Assembly (NCBI GenBank): GCA_018701215.1
Contig: JABIWH010000050.1
Location: 1-64,000 of the forward strand
DNA length: 64,000 nucleotides
Source of the DNA: Rhodospirillaceae bacterium
Lineage (GTDB): Bacteria > Pseudomonadota > Alphaproteobacteria > GCA-2731375
Reading direction: 5' to 3'
Below, piece by piece: positions 25,356 through 33,209 of the stretch. The translations under genes were made by a program, and so were the position numbers. The notes below the pieces were generated by a model. That model was not told the DNA's origin and made no database searches. It saw only the letters and a list, made by a program, of their open reading frames with translations. Position 1 is the stretch's first letter, and every line of letters starts with the position of its first letter.

Positions 25356-26333
25356 ATGAAAACCAGAATTACCGAACTCTTCGGCATCGAGCATCCTATC
25401 GTCCAAGGCGGCATGCAGTGGGTCGGCCGAGGCGAACTAGTCTCCGCCGTGGCCAACGCCGGCGCCCTGGGTTTCATCACCGCCCTGACCCAACCGACAC
25501 CCGAGGACCTAACCAAGGAAATCGCCCGCACGCGGGAGATGACGGACAAGCCCTTTGGCGTTAACCTGACCATTCTGCCGACCCTGAAGCCGGTACCGTA
25601 TGAGGAATATGCCCAGGCCATCGCCGATAGCGGCGTCAAGATCGTCGAGACCGCCGGGCGCAGCCCCGAACCCCTGATGCCGATCTTCAAGGCCGCCGGG
25701 ATCAAAATCATTCACAAATGCACCTCCGTGCGCCATTCATTGAAGGCGGAAACGATTGGTTGCGATGCGGTCAGCGTCGATGGCTTTGAGTGCGCCGGCC
25801 ATCCGGGCGAGGACGATGTTCCCGGCCTGATTCTGCTCCCCTGCGCCGCCAACAAACTGAGCATTCCTTTCATTGGCTCTGGCGGTTTTGGCGATGCCCG
25901 CGGTCTGGTCGCCGCCCTGGCCCTGGGCGCCGACGGCATCAACATGGGCAGCCGCTTCATGGCCACCCAGGAGGCGCCGATCCATAACAACGTCAAGCAG
26001 GCGATGGTCGATGCGGACGAGTTGAACACCCAGTTGATGAACCGCACCCTGCGCAATACCTCCCGCGTGTTCAAGAACGAGGTCGCCGGCCAGGTGGTTG
26101 CGGTGGAGCGGGAAAAGGGCGCCGATCTGACGATTGAGGATCTGGCGCCATATCTCTCCGGCCAGCGCGGAAAAGTGGTGTTCGAGGATGGCGACGTGGA
26201 CCATGGCGTCTGGTCCGCCGGCATGGTCGTCGGCCTGATCAACGACATCCCCACCTGCGCCGAACTGGTCAGCCGCATCGTCGGCGAGGCCGAGGAAATC
26301 ATCGCCAATCGTCTCGCCAGCTTTGCCGCATAG
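25356..26333 (+). CDS. Nitronate monooxygenase
   Basis: A 325-residue FMN-dependent TIM-barrel enzyme of the nitronate monooxygenase (2-nitropropane dioxygenase) family, oxidising alkyl nitronates such as propionate 3-nitronate. Diagnostic segments are the N-terminal IEHPIVQGGMQWVG, the catalytic-His segment DGFECAGHPGEDD, the flavin-phosphate loop FIGSGGFGDARGLVAALALG and ADGINMGSRFMAT. Length is typical. Four plus-strand genes follow with gaps of 34 and 3 bp and a 4-bp overlap, forming an operon with a nitroreductase, so a role in nitro-compound or quinone metabolism is likely, though many family members are only general redox enzymes. Confidence 0.9.
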   Translation: MKTRITELFGIEHPIVQGGMQWVGRGELVSAVANAGALGFITALTQPTPEDLTKEIARTREMTDKPFGVNLTILPTLKPVPYEEYAQAIADSGVKIVETAGRSPEPLMPIFKAAGIKIIHKCTSVRHSLKAETIGCDAVSVDGFECAGHPGEDDVPGLILLPCAANKLSIPFIGSGGFGDARGLVAALALGADGINMGSRFMATQEAPIHNNVKQAMVDADELNTQLMNRTLRNTSRVFKNEVAGQVVAVEREKGADLTIEDLAPYLSGQRGKVVFEDGDVDHGVWSAGMVVGLINDIPTCAELVSRIVGEAEEIIANRLASFAA

Positions 26334-26367
26334 CCGGCGAAAACACCAATTTAGGAGCCTATCTAAA

Positions 26368-27045
26368 ATGCAAGTTCACGACGCTATCATGAGCCGCCGC
26401 TCGGTCCGAAAATTTCTGCCCAAGCCGGTGCCCATGGATAGCCTGCGCCGCATCATCGAAGGCGCGGGCATGGCGCCCAGCGGCAACAATATCCAACCCT
26501 GGAAGCTGTACGTGATTGGCGGCGCCAAGAAGGCCGCCATGAGCACCGAAATCCTGGACGCCATCGCCAACGGCAACGCGGACGACTATCAGCCGGAATA
26601 TCCCTACTACCCGACCAAGTGGTTCGAGCCGTTCAAGACCCGGCGCCAGGAAACCGGCTATGGTCTGTACGACAAGCTGGGTATCGCACGGGACGACAGG
26701 GCGGCCCGCAATGCCCAGATGAACAAGAACTATGAATTCTTCAATGCCCCCATCGGCCTATTCGTGGCCTTTCACCGCGACCTGGCTACGGGCACCTACA
26801 TGGACATCGGCATGTTCATCGAGAACATCCTGATCGGGGCCCGGGGCGAAGGGCTGCACACCTGCGGCCAGGCCGCCTTTACCTGGTTCCATTCCGTGGT
26901 GCGCAAGCATCTGGGCATGCCGGACGAGGAACTGCTGGCTTGCGGCATCTCCCTAGGGTTCGAGGACGAGGGCGCGCTGGAGAACGAATTCCGTGTCTCC
27001 AAGCTGCCCATTGGAGAGTTCACAACTTTCATCGACGTGGAATAA
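26368..27045 (+). CDS. Nitroreductase-family FMN oxidoreductase
   Basis: A 225-residue FMN-dependent nitroreductase-fold protein. The N-terminal block VHDAIMSRRSVRKFLPKPV and MAPSGNNIQPWKLYVI supply FMN-contacting Arg, Ser, Asn and Trp residues, and MFIENILIGARGEGLHTC matches the distal half of the fold. It would reduce nitroaromatics, quinones or an enone with NAD(P)H. ATG 26368 is preceded by TAGGAG. It lies in the operon with nitronate monooxygenase (34 bp upstream) and the GFA gene (3 bp downstream). Confidence 0.9.
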   Translation: MQVHDAIMSRRSVRKFLPKPVPMDSLRRIIEGAGMAPSGNNIQPWKLYVIGGAKKAAMSTEILDAIANGNADDYQPEYPYYPTKWFEPFKTRRQETGYGLYDKLGIARDDRAARNAQMNKNYEFFNAPIGLFVAFHRDLATGTYMDIGMFIENILIGARGEGLHTCGQAAFTWFHSVVRKHLGMPDEELLACGISLGFEDEGALENEFRVSKLPIGEFTTFIDVE

Positions 27046-27048
27046 CCA

Positions 27049-27519
27049 ATGGCGGCGCTGACCGGCGGCTGCGCCTGCGGGCGGGTGCGTTACCGGGTCA
27101 ACGAAGCGCCATTATTCACCTATGCCTGCCATTGCACCGATTGCCAGCGGACCACGGGCAGTGCCTTCGTTATCCACAGCACCGTCGCCAAGGAAGACTT
27201 TGAAATCGAGGGTGATACCCAGTCGGTGACGTTGCCCACAAGCAGCGGTGCCGGTTACGACATCCATTTTTGCTGTAATTGCGGCACCTATGTCTGGTGC
27301 ATTTATCACGTGCGCGCGGACCCTGTGCTGATCGTCCGCAGCGGCACGTTCGACGATGCGGCCAGGGTCACGCCAGGCGCACATATTTTCACGGCAAGCA
27401 TGCAGCCTTGGTTCAAGCTGCCCGATGATGTGCCATCGTTCCCGCAAGCCTTTGACCGCAACCTGACCTGGCCCGCCGAAAGCCTTCAGAAGCTCGACGA
27501 TTTGATCGCCCGCGGATGA
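27049..27519 (+). CDS. GFA/CENP-V-family zinc protein
   Basis: A 156-residue protein of the glutathione-dependent formaldehyde-activating (GFA) fold. Zinc ligands are visible in order: GGCACGRVRY, YACHCTDCQRTTGS, and HFCCNCGTYVW. Family members bind zinc and in some cases add glutathione to formaldehyde; many have unknown substrates, so only the fold should be taken as certain. It is the third gene of the operon; its last four bases (ATGA) are shared with the start of the kinase-like gene, indicating coupled translation. Confidence 0.9.
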   Translation: MAALTGGCACGRVRYRVNEAPLFTYACHCTDCQRTTGSAFVIHSTVAKEDFEIEGDTQSVTLPTSSGAGYDIHFCCNCGTYVWCIYHVRADPVLIVRSGTFDDAARVTPGAHIFTASMQPWFKLPDDVPSFPQAFDRNLTWPAESLQKLDDLIARG

Positions 27520-28589
27520 CCCCTACCCCGAAAGCCGCGCCTGAAACCGCGCCGGTCCGTGCGGATGAGCAGATGGACTGGCCGCGCCTAACCGACTATC
27601 TGCGCCAACATCCAAGCTTGGCGGAACTGGATCTAAGCGGCGAGATGTCGGTGCTGCAATTCCCCGGCGGCCACGCCAACCTGACCTATCTGCTGCGCTT
27701 TGGCGAGACCGAGCTGGTGCTCCGCCGCCCGCCCCTGGGGCCGATTGCCGTGGGCGCCCATGACATGGGCCGGGAATTCAAGGTGTTATCGAAACTGCAC
27801 AAGGTTTTTGACCAAGCACCCCGGATCTATCTGTTTTGCGACAACGAAGCAGTGATCGGCGCGCCCTTCGTGGCGACGGAACGGCGGGTTGGCTTTGTCC
27901 TGCGCGCCGCCATGCCTGAGGAAATGATCGCCATACCCGACGTCAACCGCCGGGTCAGCCATGCCGTGATCGATGCCATGGCGGGCCTGCATCAGGTCGA
28001 CGCAGACGCCGCCGGCCTGTCCGATCTGGGCCGCCCGGAAGGCTTTGCCGCGCGTCAGGTCGCGGGCTGGCATAAACGCTGGCAGGCCGCCGAGGAAGAC
28101 GAAACGCCAGCCATGGACGAGGTTTTTGCCCGATTGCAGGCGGATATTCCGGCCACCTGCCGGATCTCCATCGTGCACAACGATTTGAAGATGGATAATT
28201 GCCAGTTCCGCGCGGCGGCGCCGGACAAGGTCGCCACGATCTTTGATTGGGACATGGCCACCCTGGGCGATCCGCTGATGGATCTGGGCATGTTTCTGGC
28301 CTATTGGCATGAAGAGGGCGATACCGTCCCCCGCGCGCCGCAGCCCTTGGGCGCACCGGGCCCCTTCCCCACACGGGCCGAAATGACCCAGCGCTATGGC
28401 GCGCGAACCGGCTTTGATATCAGCCGCATCGCCTGGTACGAAACCTTCGCCCTGTGGAAAGCCGCCGTGATCGCCCAACAGCTCTATATCCGCTATCGCC
28501 GCGGCCAGACCAAGGACATCCGTTTCGCCGACAACAACAAGCGCGCCGAGAAGCTAGCCAACCTGGCGGCCGAACGCCTGCGCGGTTAA
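27516..28589 (+). CDS. APH/choline-kinase-type phosphotransferase family protein
   Basis: A 357-residue protein with the aminoglycoside-phosphotransferase kinase fold. VLQFPGGHANLTYLLRFGE is the phosphate loop region, VLRRPP carries the ATP-binding strand, VHNDLKMDNCQF is the catalytic loop (Asp and Asn), and FDWDMATLGDPLMDLG carries the metal-binding Asp. This subfamily also occurs as the N-terminal domain of eukaryotic ACAD10/11, where it acts with acyl-CoA dehydrogenases on 4-hydroxy acids; a similar phosphorylation of a hydroxyacyl substrate is plausible here. It overlaps the GFA gene by four bases. Confidence 0.85.
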   Translation: MTPTPKAAPETAPVRADEQMDWPRLTDYLRQHPSLAELDLSGEMSVLQFPGGHANLTYLLRFGETELVLRRPPLGPIAVGAHDMGREFKVLSKLHKVFDQAPRIYLFCDNEAVIGAPFVATERRVGFVLRAAMPEEMIAIPDVNRRVSHAVIDAMAGLHQVDADAAGLSDLGRPEGFAARQVAGWHKRWQAAEEDETPAMDEVFARLQADIPATCRISIVHNDLKMDNCQFRAAAPDKVATIFDWDMATLGDPLMDLGMFLAYWHEEGDTVPRAPQPLGAPGPFPTRAEMTQRYGARTGFDISRIAWYETFALWKAAVIAQQLYIRYRRGQTKDIRFADNNKRAEKLANLAAERLRG

Positions 28590-28649
28590 GACATTATTCC
28601 AGGCAGCCTCGATCGGCCGTTCTACATGAGGTGCGCTGATGACGGCGAA

Positions 28650-30185
28650 TTAATCAGCGCCGGCGATATCTCCGGCGGCACTTTCGCGCAGGGTCGCCTT
28701 GACTACCTTGCCATTTACGTTGCGCGGCAGATCGTCCAGGAAAAACAGATATTTCGGCTTTTTATAGCCGGCGATGTAGTCACGGCAATGGGCGATAAGT
28801 TCGTCCGCCGTCGCCGCCTGCCCCGGTTTCAACGCCACATAGGCAACCACGCATTCGCCATATTCTTCGTCCGCGCCAGCGACCACGGCGACCTCGCGCA
28901 CCGCCGGGGCCGTCTCCAGGGCCTGTTCGACTTCGCGCGAGTAGACGTTCAGACCGCCCGAGAGGATCATGTCCTTGACCCGGTCAACCAGATGCAGATA
29001 GCCGTCTTCATCAAAACGGCCCACGTCTCCGGTGCGGAACCAGCCGCCCTTGTAGGCCTCGGCATTGGCGTCTGGGCGGTTGAAATATTCCCGCGCGATC
29101 ATGGCCCGACCCGGCGCGCCGCTGCGTAATTGCACTTCGCCCGATTGCCCGGTCTCTACCTGCAGGCCCGCCTCGTCCATCAACCGGATCTCCACCCCGG
29201 GCATAGGCCGGCCCACGGACGTCGGCTTCAAGGTCTGCTCCTCAGGGCGCAGGGCCGCCGGTATGCCGCCCTCGGTCATGCCGTAAAAGACCCAAAGGCC
29301 GACGTTGGGCAAGGCCGCCGCCAAGCGTTCCTTCAAGGCCACGGGAAAAGCCTCGCCGGTGGCGGTCATGGTGCGCAGGCTGGGACAGGTAGCGCCCGTG
29401 GCCTCGATCTGCTCCAACAACAGCCGCGCCACGGTCGGCACCAAAGAGATGATGGAAATCTGGTATTTATCAATCAACGTAATGGCCGCTGCCGCCTCGA
29501 ACCGGGGCATCACCACGACGGACGCGCCAAGGGTAAAACAGGTCACCAGCCGCGCCATGCCGACCCGGTGCGCGATCGGCGTCATGATCATGAAAATATC
29601 GTCGTCGCTTTGCTGGCAGAAGGTGGAGACGAGCAATTGCGCCGTGATCAAATTGGCATGGGTCATGATCGAACCCTTTGGCTTTCCAGTCGTGCCAGAG
29701 GTATAGCCGATCATGGCATCGTCGGGCTGGGGCGGCAGGGTTGGCGGCGGCGCATCATCACCCGCCGCAATTAACGCTTTCAGGTCCAGGGCATGCTCCG
29801 ACGGCGTGGTCATGATATGCAGCACATCAGCGGGCAGTTCGGCGGCCTGCACCTCGGCGATCTGTTCGGGGCCATACAACACCGCGAAAGGTTTCGAGTC
29901 CGAGACCAGAAACGCCAGTTCGCGGCCCACGGTCCAGGTGGTGATGGGGATCGGCAGGGCGCCAGCCTTCCACAGGGCGGCAACGGCAACCACCAGCTCC
30001 AGCGAATTACCAACATAGAGAATGACCCGGTCGCCCTGGCGCAGGCCCTTGGCCAACAGGGCATTGGCCATGCAGTTGCTCTGCCGGTCCAGCGCGCCAA
30101 AGCTCAGAACATCGTCGCCATAGATGACCGCCGCCTTGTCCGGCGTCCGTTCCGCATGCTGGCTCAACAAGCCCGCGATTTTCAT
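28650..30185 (-). CDS. Acyl-CoA synthetase / AMP-dependent ligase
   Basis: A 511-residue ANL-superfamily ligase activating a carboxylic acid to an acyl-CoA through an acyl-adenylate. The ATP-binding motif is MIGYTSGTTGKPKGSIMTH, the A5-A8 region includes VFYGMTEGGIP and GWFRTGDVGRFDEDGYLHLV, and the C-terminal Lys is in PRNVNGKVVKATLR. ATG 30185 lies five bases after GGGAGG. It is transcribed divergently from the DMT exporter gene; between them, at 30210-30245, lies one copy of a 36-bp repeat found again at 31322-31357. Confidence 0.91.
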   Translation of the reverse strand: MKIAGLLSQHAERTPDKAAVIYGDDVLSFGALDRQSNCMANALLAKGLRQGDRVILYVGNSLELVVAVAALWKAGALPIPITTWTVGRELAFLVSDSKPFAVLYGPEQIAEVQAAELPADVLHIMTTPSEHALDLKALIAAGDDAPPPTLPPQPDDAMIGYTSGTTGKPKGSIMTHANLITAQLLVSTFCQQSDDDIFMIMTPIAHRVGMARLVTCFTLGASVVVMPRFEAAAAITLIDKYQISIISLVPTVARLLLEQIEATGATCPSLRTMTATGEAFPVALKERLAAALPNVGLWVFYGMTEGGIPAALRPEEQTLKPTSVGRPMPGVEIRLMDEAGLQVETGQSGEVQLRSGAPGRAMIAREYFNRPDANAEAYKGGWFRTGDVGRFDEDGYLHLVDRVKDMILSGGLNVYSREVEQALETAPAVREVAVVAGADEEYGECVVAYVALKPGQAATADELIAHCRDYIAGYKKPKYLFFLDDLPRNVNGKVVKATLRESAAGDIAGAD

Positions 30186-30209
30186 AGCGCCTCCCAATCT
30201 AACTATACG

Positions 30210-30245
30210 GCAATCATGCCCGAATTTCGGCGGCGGTCAAAGAGG
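30210..30245. repeat. 36-bp direct repeat, copy A
   Basis: This stretch matches 31322-31357 at 33 of 36 positions, in the same orientation; both begin GCAATCATGCCCGAA. This copy lies 24 bp upstream of the acyl-CoA ligase start codon, in the ligase leader. The two copies bracket the DMT exporter gene. Neither is a palindrome, and no third copy was noticed in the window. Confidence 0.8.
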
Positions 30246-30351
30246 GGCGCAGCGCAATTGCGATTACGGTTTCCGCTATTCATCGCGTTTCTATTCAGTA
30301 AACTGACTGCGTCCTCTCCTCCTACCTTCCAGAAACCGGCAACGCCGTCCC

Positions 30352-31230
30352 ATGACATCACCAAAGTCCGATACGGCCACGGTCAAAGGCATGCTTTGCA
30401 TGGTCGCGGGCACGTTTTTGATGACCACCCAGGACGGCATCACGAAATGGCTGACGGCTGATTTTCATGCCGGCGAGATCCTGTTCTATCGCGGCCTGTG
30501 GATGTTTCCCGTTCTGGGCATCTTGATCCACTTAAATGGCGGCGTGCGAACGCTAAGGCTGAACCAGCCGGTCGGCGTGCTGCTGCGCGGCGTGGCGGCG
30601 CTGGTCGCCAGTGGCGCGGTCACGATTGCCCTGATCAGGCTGCCCCTGGCGGAAACCACGGCGTTGATCTTTGTCGCGCCGCTGTTGCTCACGGCGTCAT
30701 CACCCTTCCTGTTGGGCGAAAGCGTTGGCTGGCAGCGCTGGGCCGCCGTCATCGTCGGTTTCATGGGTGTCTTGGTGATGATCCGGCCGGGCGCGGACGG
30801 CTTTGACGGTTGGGTGGTTTTCGCGCTGCTGGCCGCACTTGGCGCGGCGTCGCGCGATATCCTGACGCGCCGTCTCGGCAGCCGCGATAGCGCCACGACG
30901 GTGATCTTCTATACCTCCGTCGTGGCCTTACTGGCCGGCGCGGTGACCTTGCCGTTTGGCACCCATTGGCCCGATCTCGAACAATGGGGTCTGCTCATGG
31001 CGGGCGGCATACTGGTGACCTTTGCGCACCTGCTGGTGGTCAAGGCGTTGCAACTGGCCGCCGGTGCGGCGGTGGCGCCCTTGAAATATCTATCGCTGGT
31101 CTGGTCGGCCCTGATCAGCTTCCTGGTCTGGGGCTATATCCCCGGACCAATGAAGCTGGCCGGCGCCGCCCTCGTCGTCAGCGCCGGACTGTTCATTCTC
31201 TACCGCGAGAGCAAAGTGAAATACCGTTGA
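30352..31230 (+). CDS. EamA/DMT-superfamily transporter
   Basis: A 292-residue integral membrane protein with ten predicted helices in two five-helix EamA halves. The first half contains GMLCMVAGTFLMTTQDGITK and FYRGLWMFPVLGIL; the second contains WVVFALLAALGAASRDILTR and VVSAGLFILYRES at the end. Members export metabolites or amino acids across the inner membrane in exchange for protons. No strong ribosome-binding site precedes ATG 30352. The gene is bracketed by repeated sequences (30210-30245 and 31322-31357) and is followed by a dehydrogenase relic. Confidence 0.85.
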   Translation: MTSPKSDTATVKGMLCMVAGTFLMTTQDGITKWLTADFHAGEILFYRGLWMFPVLGILIHLNGGVRTLRLNQPVGVLLRGVAALVASGAVTIALIRLPLAETTALIFVAPLLLTASSPFLLGESVGWQRWAAVIVGFMGVLVMIRPGADGFDGWVVFALLAALGAASRDILTRRLGSRDSATTVIFYTSVVALLAGAVTLPFGTHWPDLEQWGLLMAGGILVTFAHLLVVKALQLAAGAAVAPLKYLSLVWSALISFLVWGYIPGPMKLAGAALVVSAGLFILYRESKVKYR

Positions 31231-31243
31231 CGGATAATTTTAC

Positions 31244-31294
31244 TCAGCCATCCTTGTTGGGATTGATCAGAAATTTCCCGCCCGTAGCCCGCCT
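31244..31294 (-). pseudogene. Relic 3' end of a zinc-type dehydrogenase gene
   Basis: On the minus strand this encodes RRATGGKFLINPNKDG and a TGA stop. It matches the C-terminus of the intact dehydrogenase at 31988-33112 (KRATGEKFLINPNKDN), with 37 of 42 bases identical between 31251-31292 and 31995-32036. Most substitutions are synonymous, so the fragment comes from a paralogue or allele that evolved as a protein gene before truncation. Upstream of the Arg pair the similarity stops abruptly, and 28 bp later repeat copy B begins. Confidence 0.75.
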
Positions 31295-31321
31295 TATATC
31301 GGTGTATCGGTGACCTATGCC

Positions 31322-31357
31322 GCAATCATGCCCGAAATTCGACGGCGGTCGAAGAGG
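31322..31357. repeat. 36-bp direct repeat, copy B
   Basis: The partner of 30210-30245, with three substitutions in 36 bases. It lies between the dehydrogenase relic and the stop codon of the Pycsar-effector-like gene. Together with the relic it forms a junction at which a copy of the ligase leader is joined to a copy of the dehydrogenase 3' end. Confidence 0.8.
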
Positions 31358-31368
31358 CGCACGGAAAA

Positions 31369-31917
31369 CTAGAAAAATTGGGCCGTCCTGGTCAGTTGAT
31401 AGGCCGCGATAACCAGAAAACTAAGTCCCGACGCGATCAGGGCCGTGATAAAACGCCGACGTTTGATTTCCCGCAACTCACTTGCCTTCATCAGTTCAAA
31501 GGCCAATTCGCGCCGCCAGTCACATGCGGCAATGTCCGCCAGGTAGTCCTCAACGCTTCGATCACGCTTGGTGGCAAAATAGAACGCATGCTCGATACCC
31601 TCCTCCTTGACGTAGGCAGTCGTCAATTTGCGTCGCGAAGGATATAGAACGCTGGCAAACAGAACGATGGGGCCGACGGCCAAAATCCACGACAGGGCGA
31701 TGCCCAACGTGCTCGCGTCAATCGGGCCACCAAGTTTTTCGCCAAAGCCCTTCAAAACCGCGAGTGTGAAAATAAACCCAATTCCAACAATTTGCGCCTT
31801 GGTATCATAGGAACGAATTGTGTCGTGGGTTTCCTTGAGTGCCGCCAGGATAAACACCCGGTCATCATCATCTATCGCCTGATCAGAGGTCACCACAAAT
31901 CCCCGCCGCTTTACCAA
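31369..31917 (-). CDS. Pycsar-effector-like (PycTM/DUF5706-type) membrane protein
   Basis: A 182-residue protein with a cytoplasmic head, three predicted membrane helices (about residues 42-57, 70-92 and 156-174) and a charged helical segment between the second and third. The THDTIRSYDTKAQIVGIGF motif, with Asp-Thr-Lys-Ala entering the first helix, followed by a VEDYLADIAACDWRRELAFEL helix and REIKRRRFITAL before the last helix, matches the layout of Pycsar membrane effectors. Those depolarise the membrane when they bind cyclic CMP/UMP during phage infection. No cyclase gene is adjacent, so it is an orphan or serves another purpose. The frame opens with TTG 31917; GTG 31896, five bases after GGGG, is a good alternative start. 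It lies between two copies of the dehydrogenase 3' end. Confidence 0.6.
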   Translation of the reverse strand: MVKRRGFVVTSDQAIDDDDRVFILAALKETHDTIRSYDTKAQIVGIGFIFTLAVLKGFGEKLGGPIDASTLGIALSWILAVGPIVLFASVLYPSRRKLTTAYVKEEGIEHAFYFATKRDRSVEDYLADIAACDWRRELAFELMKASELREIKRRRFITALIASGLSFLVIAAYQLTRTAQFF

Positions 31918-31987
31918 CCAGAGGATGAAACTAGGTCAAACAACGGTTCCATCCAGCAGAACTGAAAACAACGGAATGCCGCCAAGC

Positions 31988-33112
31988 CTAATTATCCTTA
32001 TTCGGGTTGATCAGAAATTTCTCGCCCGTGGCCCGCTTGTTGTAGACAGCGATGGCATCCAGGTTCAGCAGATCGGCCAGGGAAACCTCCCTCGTATAGT
32101 GGGAGGCAAAGGTGGTCTTGATCTCGTCCGCCACGCGCTGACGCATGCGGTTGTCGACCTCGCGGCCCGCCTTTTGCAGGAACGGCGTCAACAGCCAGCC
32201 GCCAACGCCCCACATCATGCCGAAGCCGCGGTTGAACTCGGTCGGGCCCGTGTTCAGGCCGCCATAGATATAAACCTGTTTATGCGTCGTGGAGCCATAG
32301 CGGCTGTATTCCGTCGCCGTGCGGTTCAGGGCGGCTTCCATGCAGGTCAGGATCTGGCCCGCCAACTTGCCGCCGCCGATGGCGTCAAAGGCAATGGTGG
32401 CGCCGGTCTCGGCCAGGGCGTCGATCAAATCGTCCATGAAATTAGCCGAAGACAGATCGCAAATATGCTTGGCGCCCAGATCTTTTAGGATCGCCGCCTG
32501 TTCCGGCTTGCGCACGATGTTGACCAGATCGACACCGTCAGCGATGCAGATCTTGTTCAACATCTGGCCCAGGTTGGATGCCGCCGCCGTATGCACCAAG
32601 GCGCTGTGGCCTTCCATGCGCATGGTTTCCACCATGCCCTGGGCGGTCATGGGGTTGACGAACCACGACGCCGCTTCGGCCGCCGTCACGCCGTCCGCCA
32701 TCTCCAGGCATTGGTTGGCGCGGCAAACTTTATACTGTGCGTACGCCGCCCCGCCGATGACGGAGACCATTTTGCCCATCAGGGCCTGGGCGCGCTCGGA
32801 TGACCCCGCCGCGACCACGACGCCGGCGCCTTCATTGCCCACGGGCAGGGATTGATCCAGGCGCCCGGCCATGGAGCGCATCAAACCTTCGGGCACTTCA
32901 GCGGTGAGAACCGGGTTGCCCGCGTCACCGGATACTTTCGCCGTGCTCATATCAGCGGCGCCAAACAGCAGGCCAAGGTCGGATGGATTAACCGGCGTGG
33001 CTTCAACGCGGACCACGACCTCGTTTTCGCCTGGTTCGGGGACCGGCACGTCCGCCAGAACGATTTCAAGGGTGCCGCCGGTTTTGATGGTGGAGCGAAG
33101 TTGAAGTGCCAT
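31988..33112 (-). CDS. Zinc-type (MDR) alcohol dehydrogenase / quinone oxidoreductase-like protein
   Basis: A 374-residue medium-chain dehydrogenase/reductase. The N-terminal GroES-like domain contains VVVRVEATPVNPSDLGLLFG and PVGNEGAGVVVAAG, and the cofactor domain contains ALVHTAAASNLGQMLNKIC and IAFDAIGGGKLAGQ. The usual catalytic-zinc Cys/His set is not obvious, so it is more likely a zinc-independent NADPH-dependent enone or quinone reductase. ATG 33112 is preceded by GCAGGA; a longer frame from 33160 overlaps the promoter region of the divergent LLM gene. Its 3' end (31995-32036) is duplicated at 31251-31292. Confidence 0.85.
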   Translation of the reverse strand: MALQLRSTIKTGGTLEIVLADVPVPEPGENEVVVRVEATPVNPSDLGLLFGAADMSTAKVSGDAGNPVLTAEVPEGLMRSMAGRLDQSLPVGNEGAGVVVAAGSSERAQALMGKMVSVIGGAAYAQYKVCRANQCLEMADGVTAAEAASWFVNPMTAQGMVETMRMEGHSALVHTAAASNLGQMLNKICIADGVDLVNIVRKPEQAAILKDLGAKHICDLSSANFMDDLIDALAETGATIAFDAIGGGKLAGQILTCMEAALNRTATEYSRYGSTTHKQVYIYGGLNTGPTEFNRGFGMMWGVGGWLLTPFLQKAGREVDNRMRQRVADEIKTTFASHYTREVSLADLLNLDAIAVYNKRATGEKFLINPNKDN

Positions 33113-33209
33113 TGTCCTGCTTCCGTTCTGCTGATTAGACTGATCGAATTGACCGAACATGCTCTATATCATGAATGTGTTCGTCAGCGTCAAAGAGCGG
33201 GAGAAAGAA

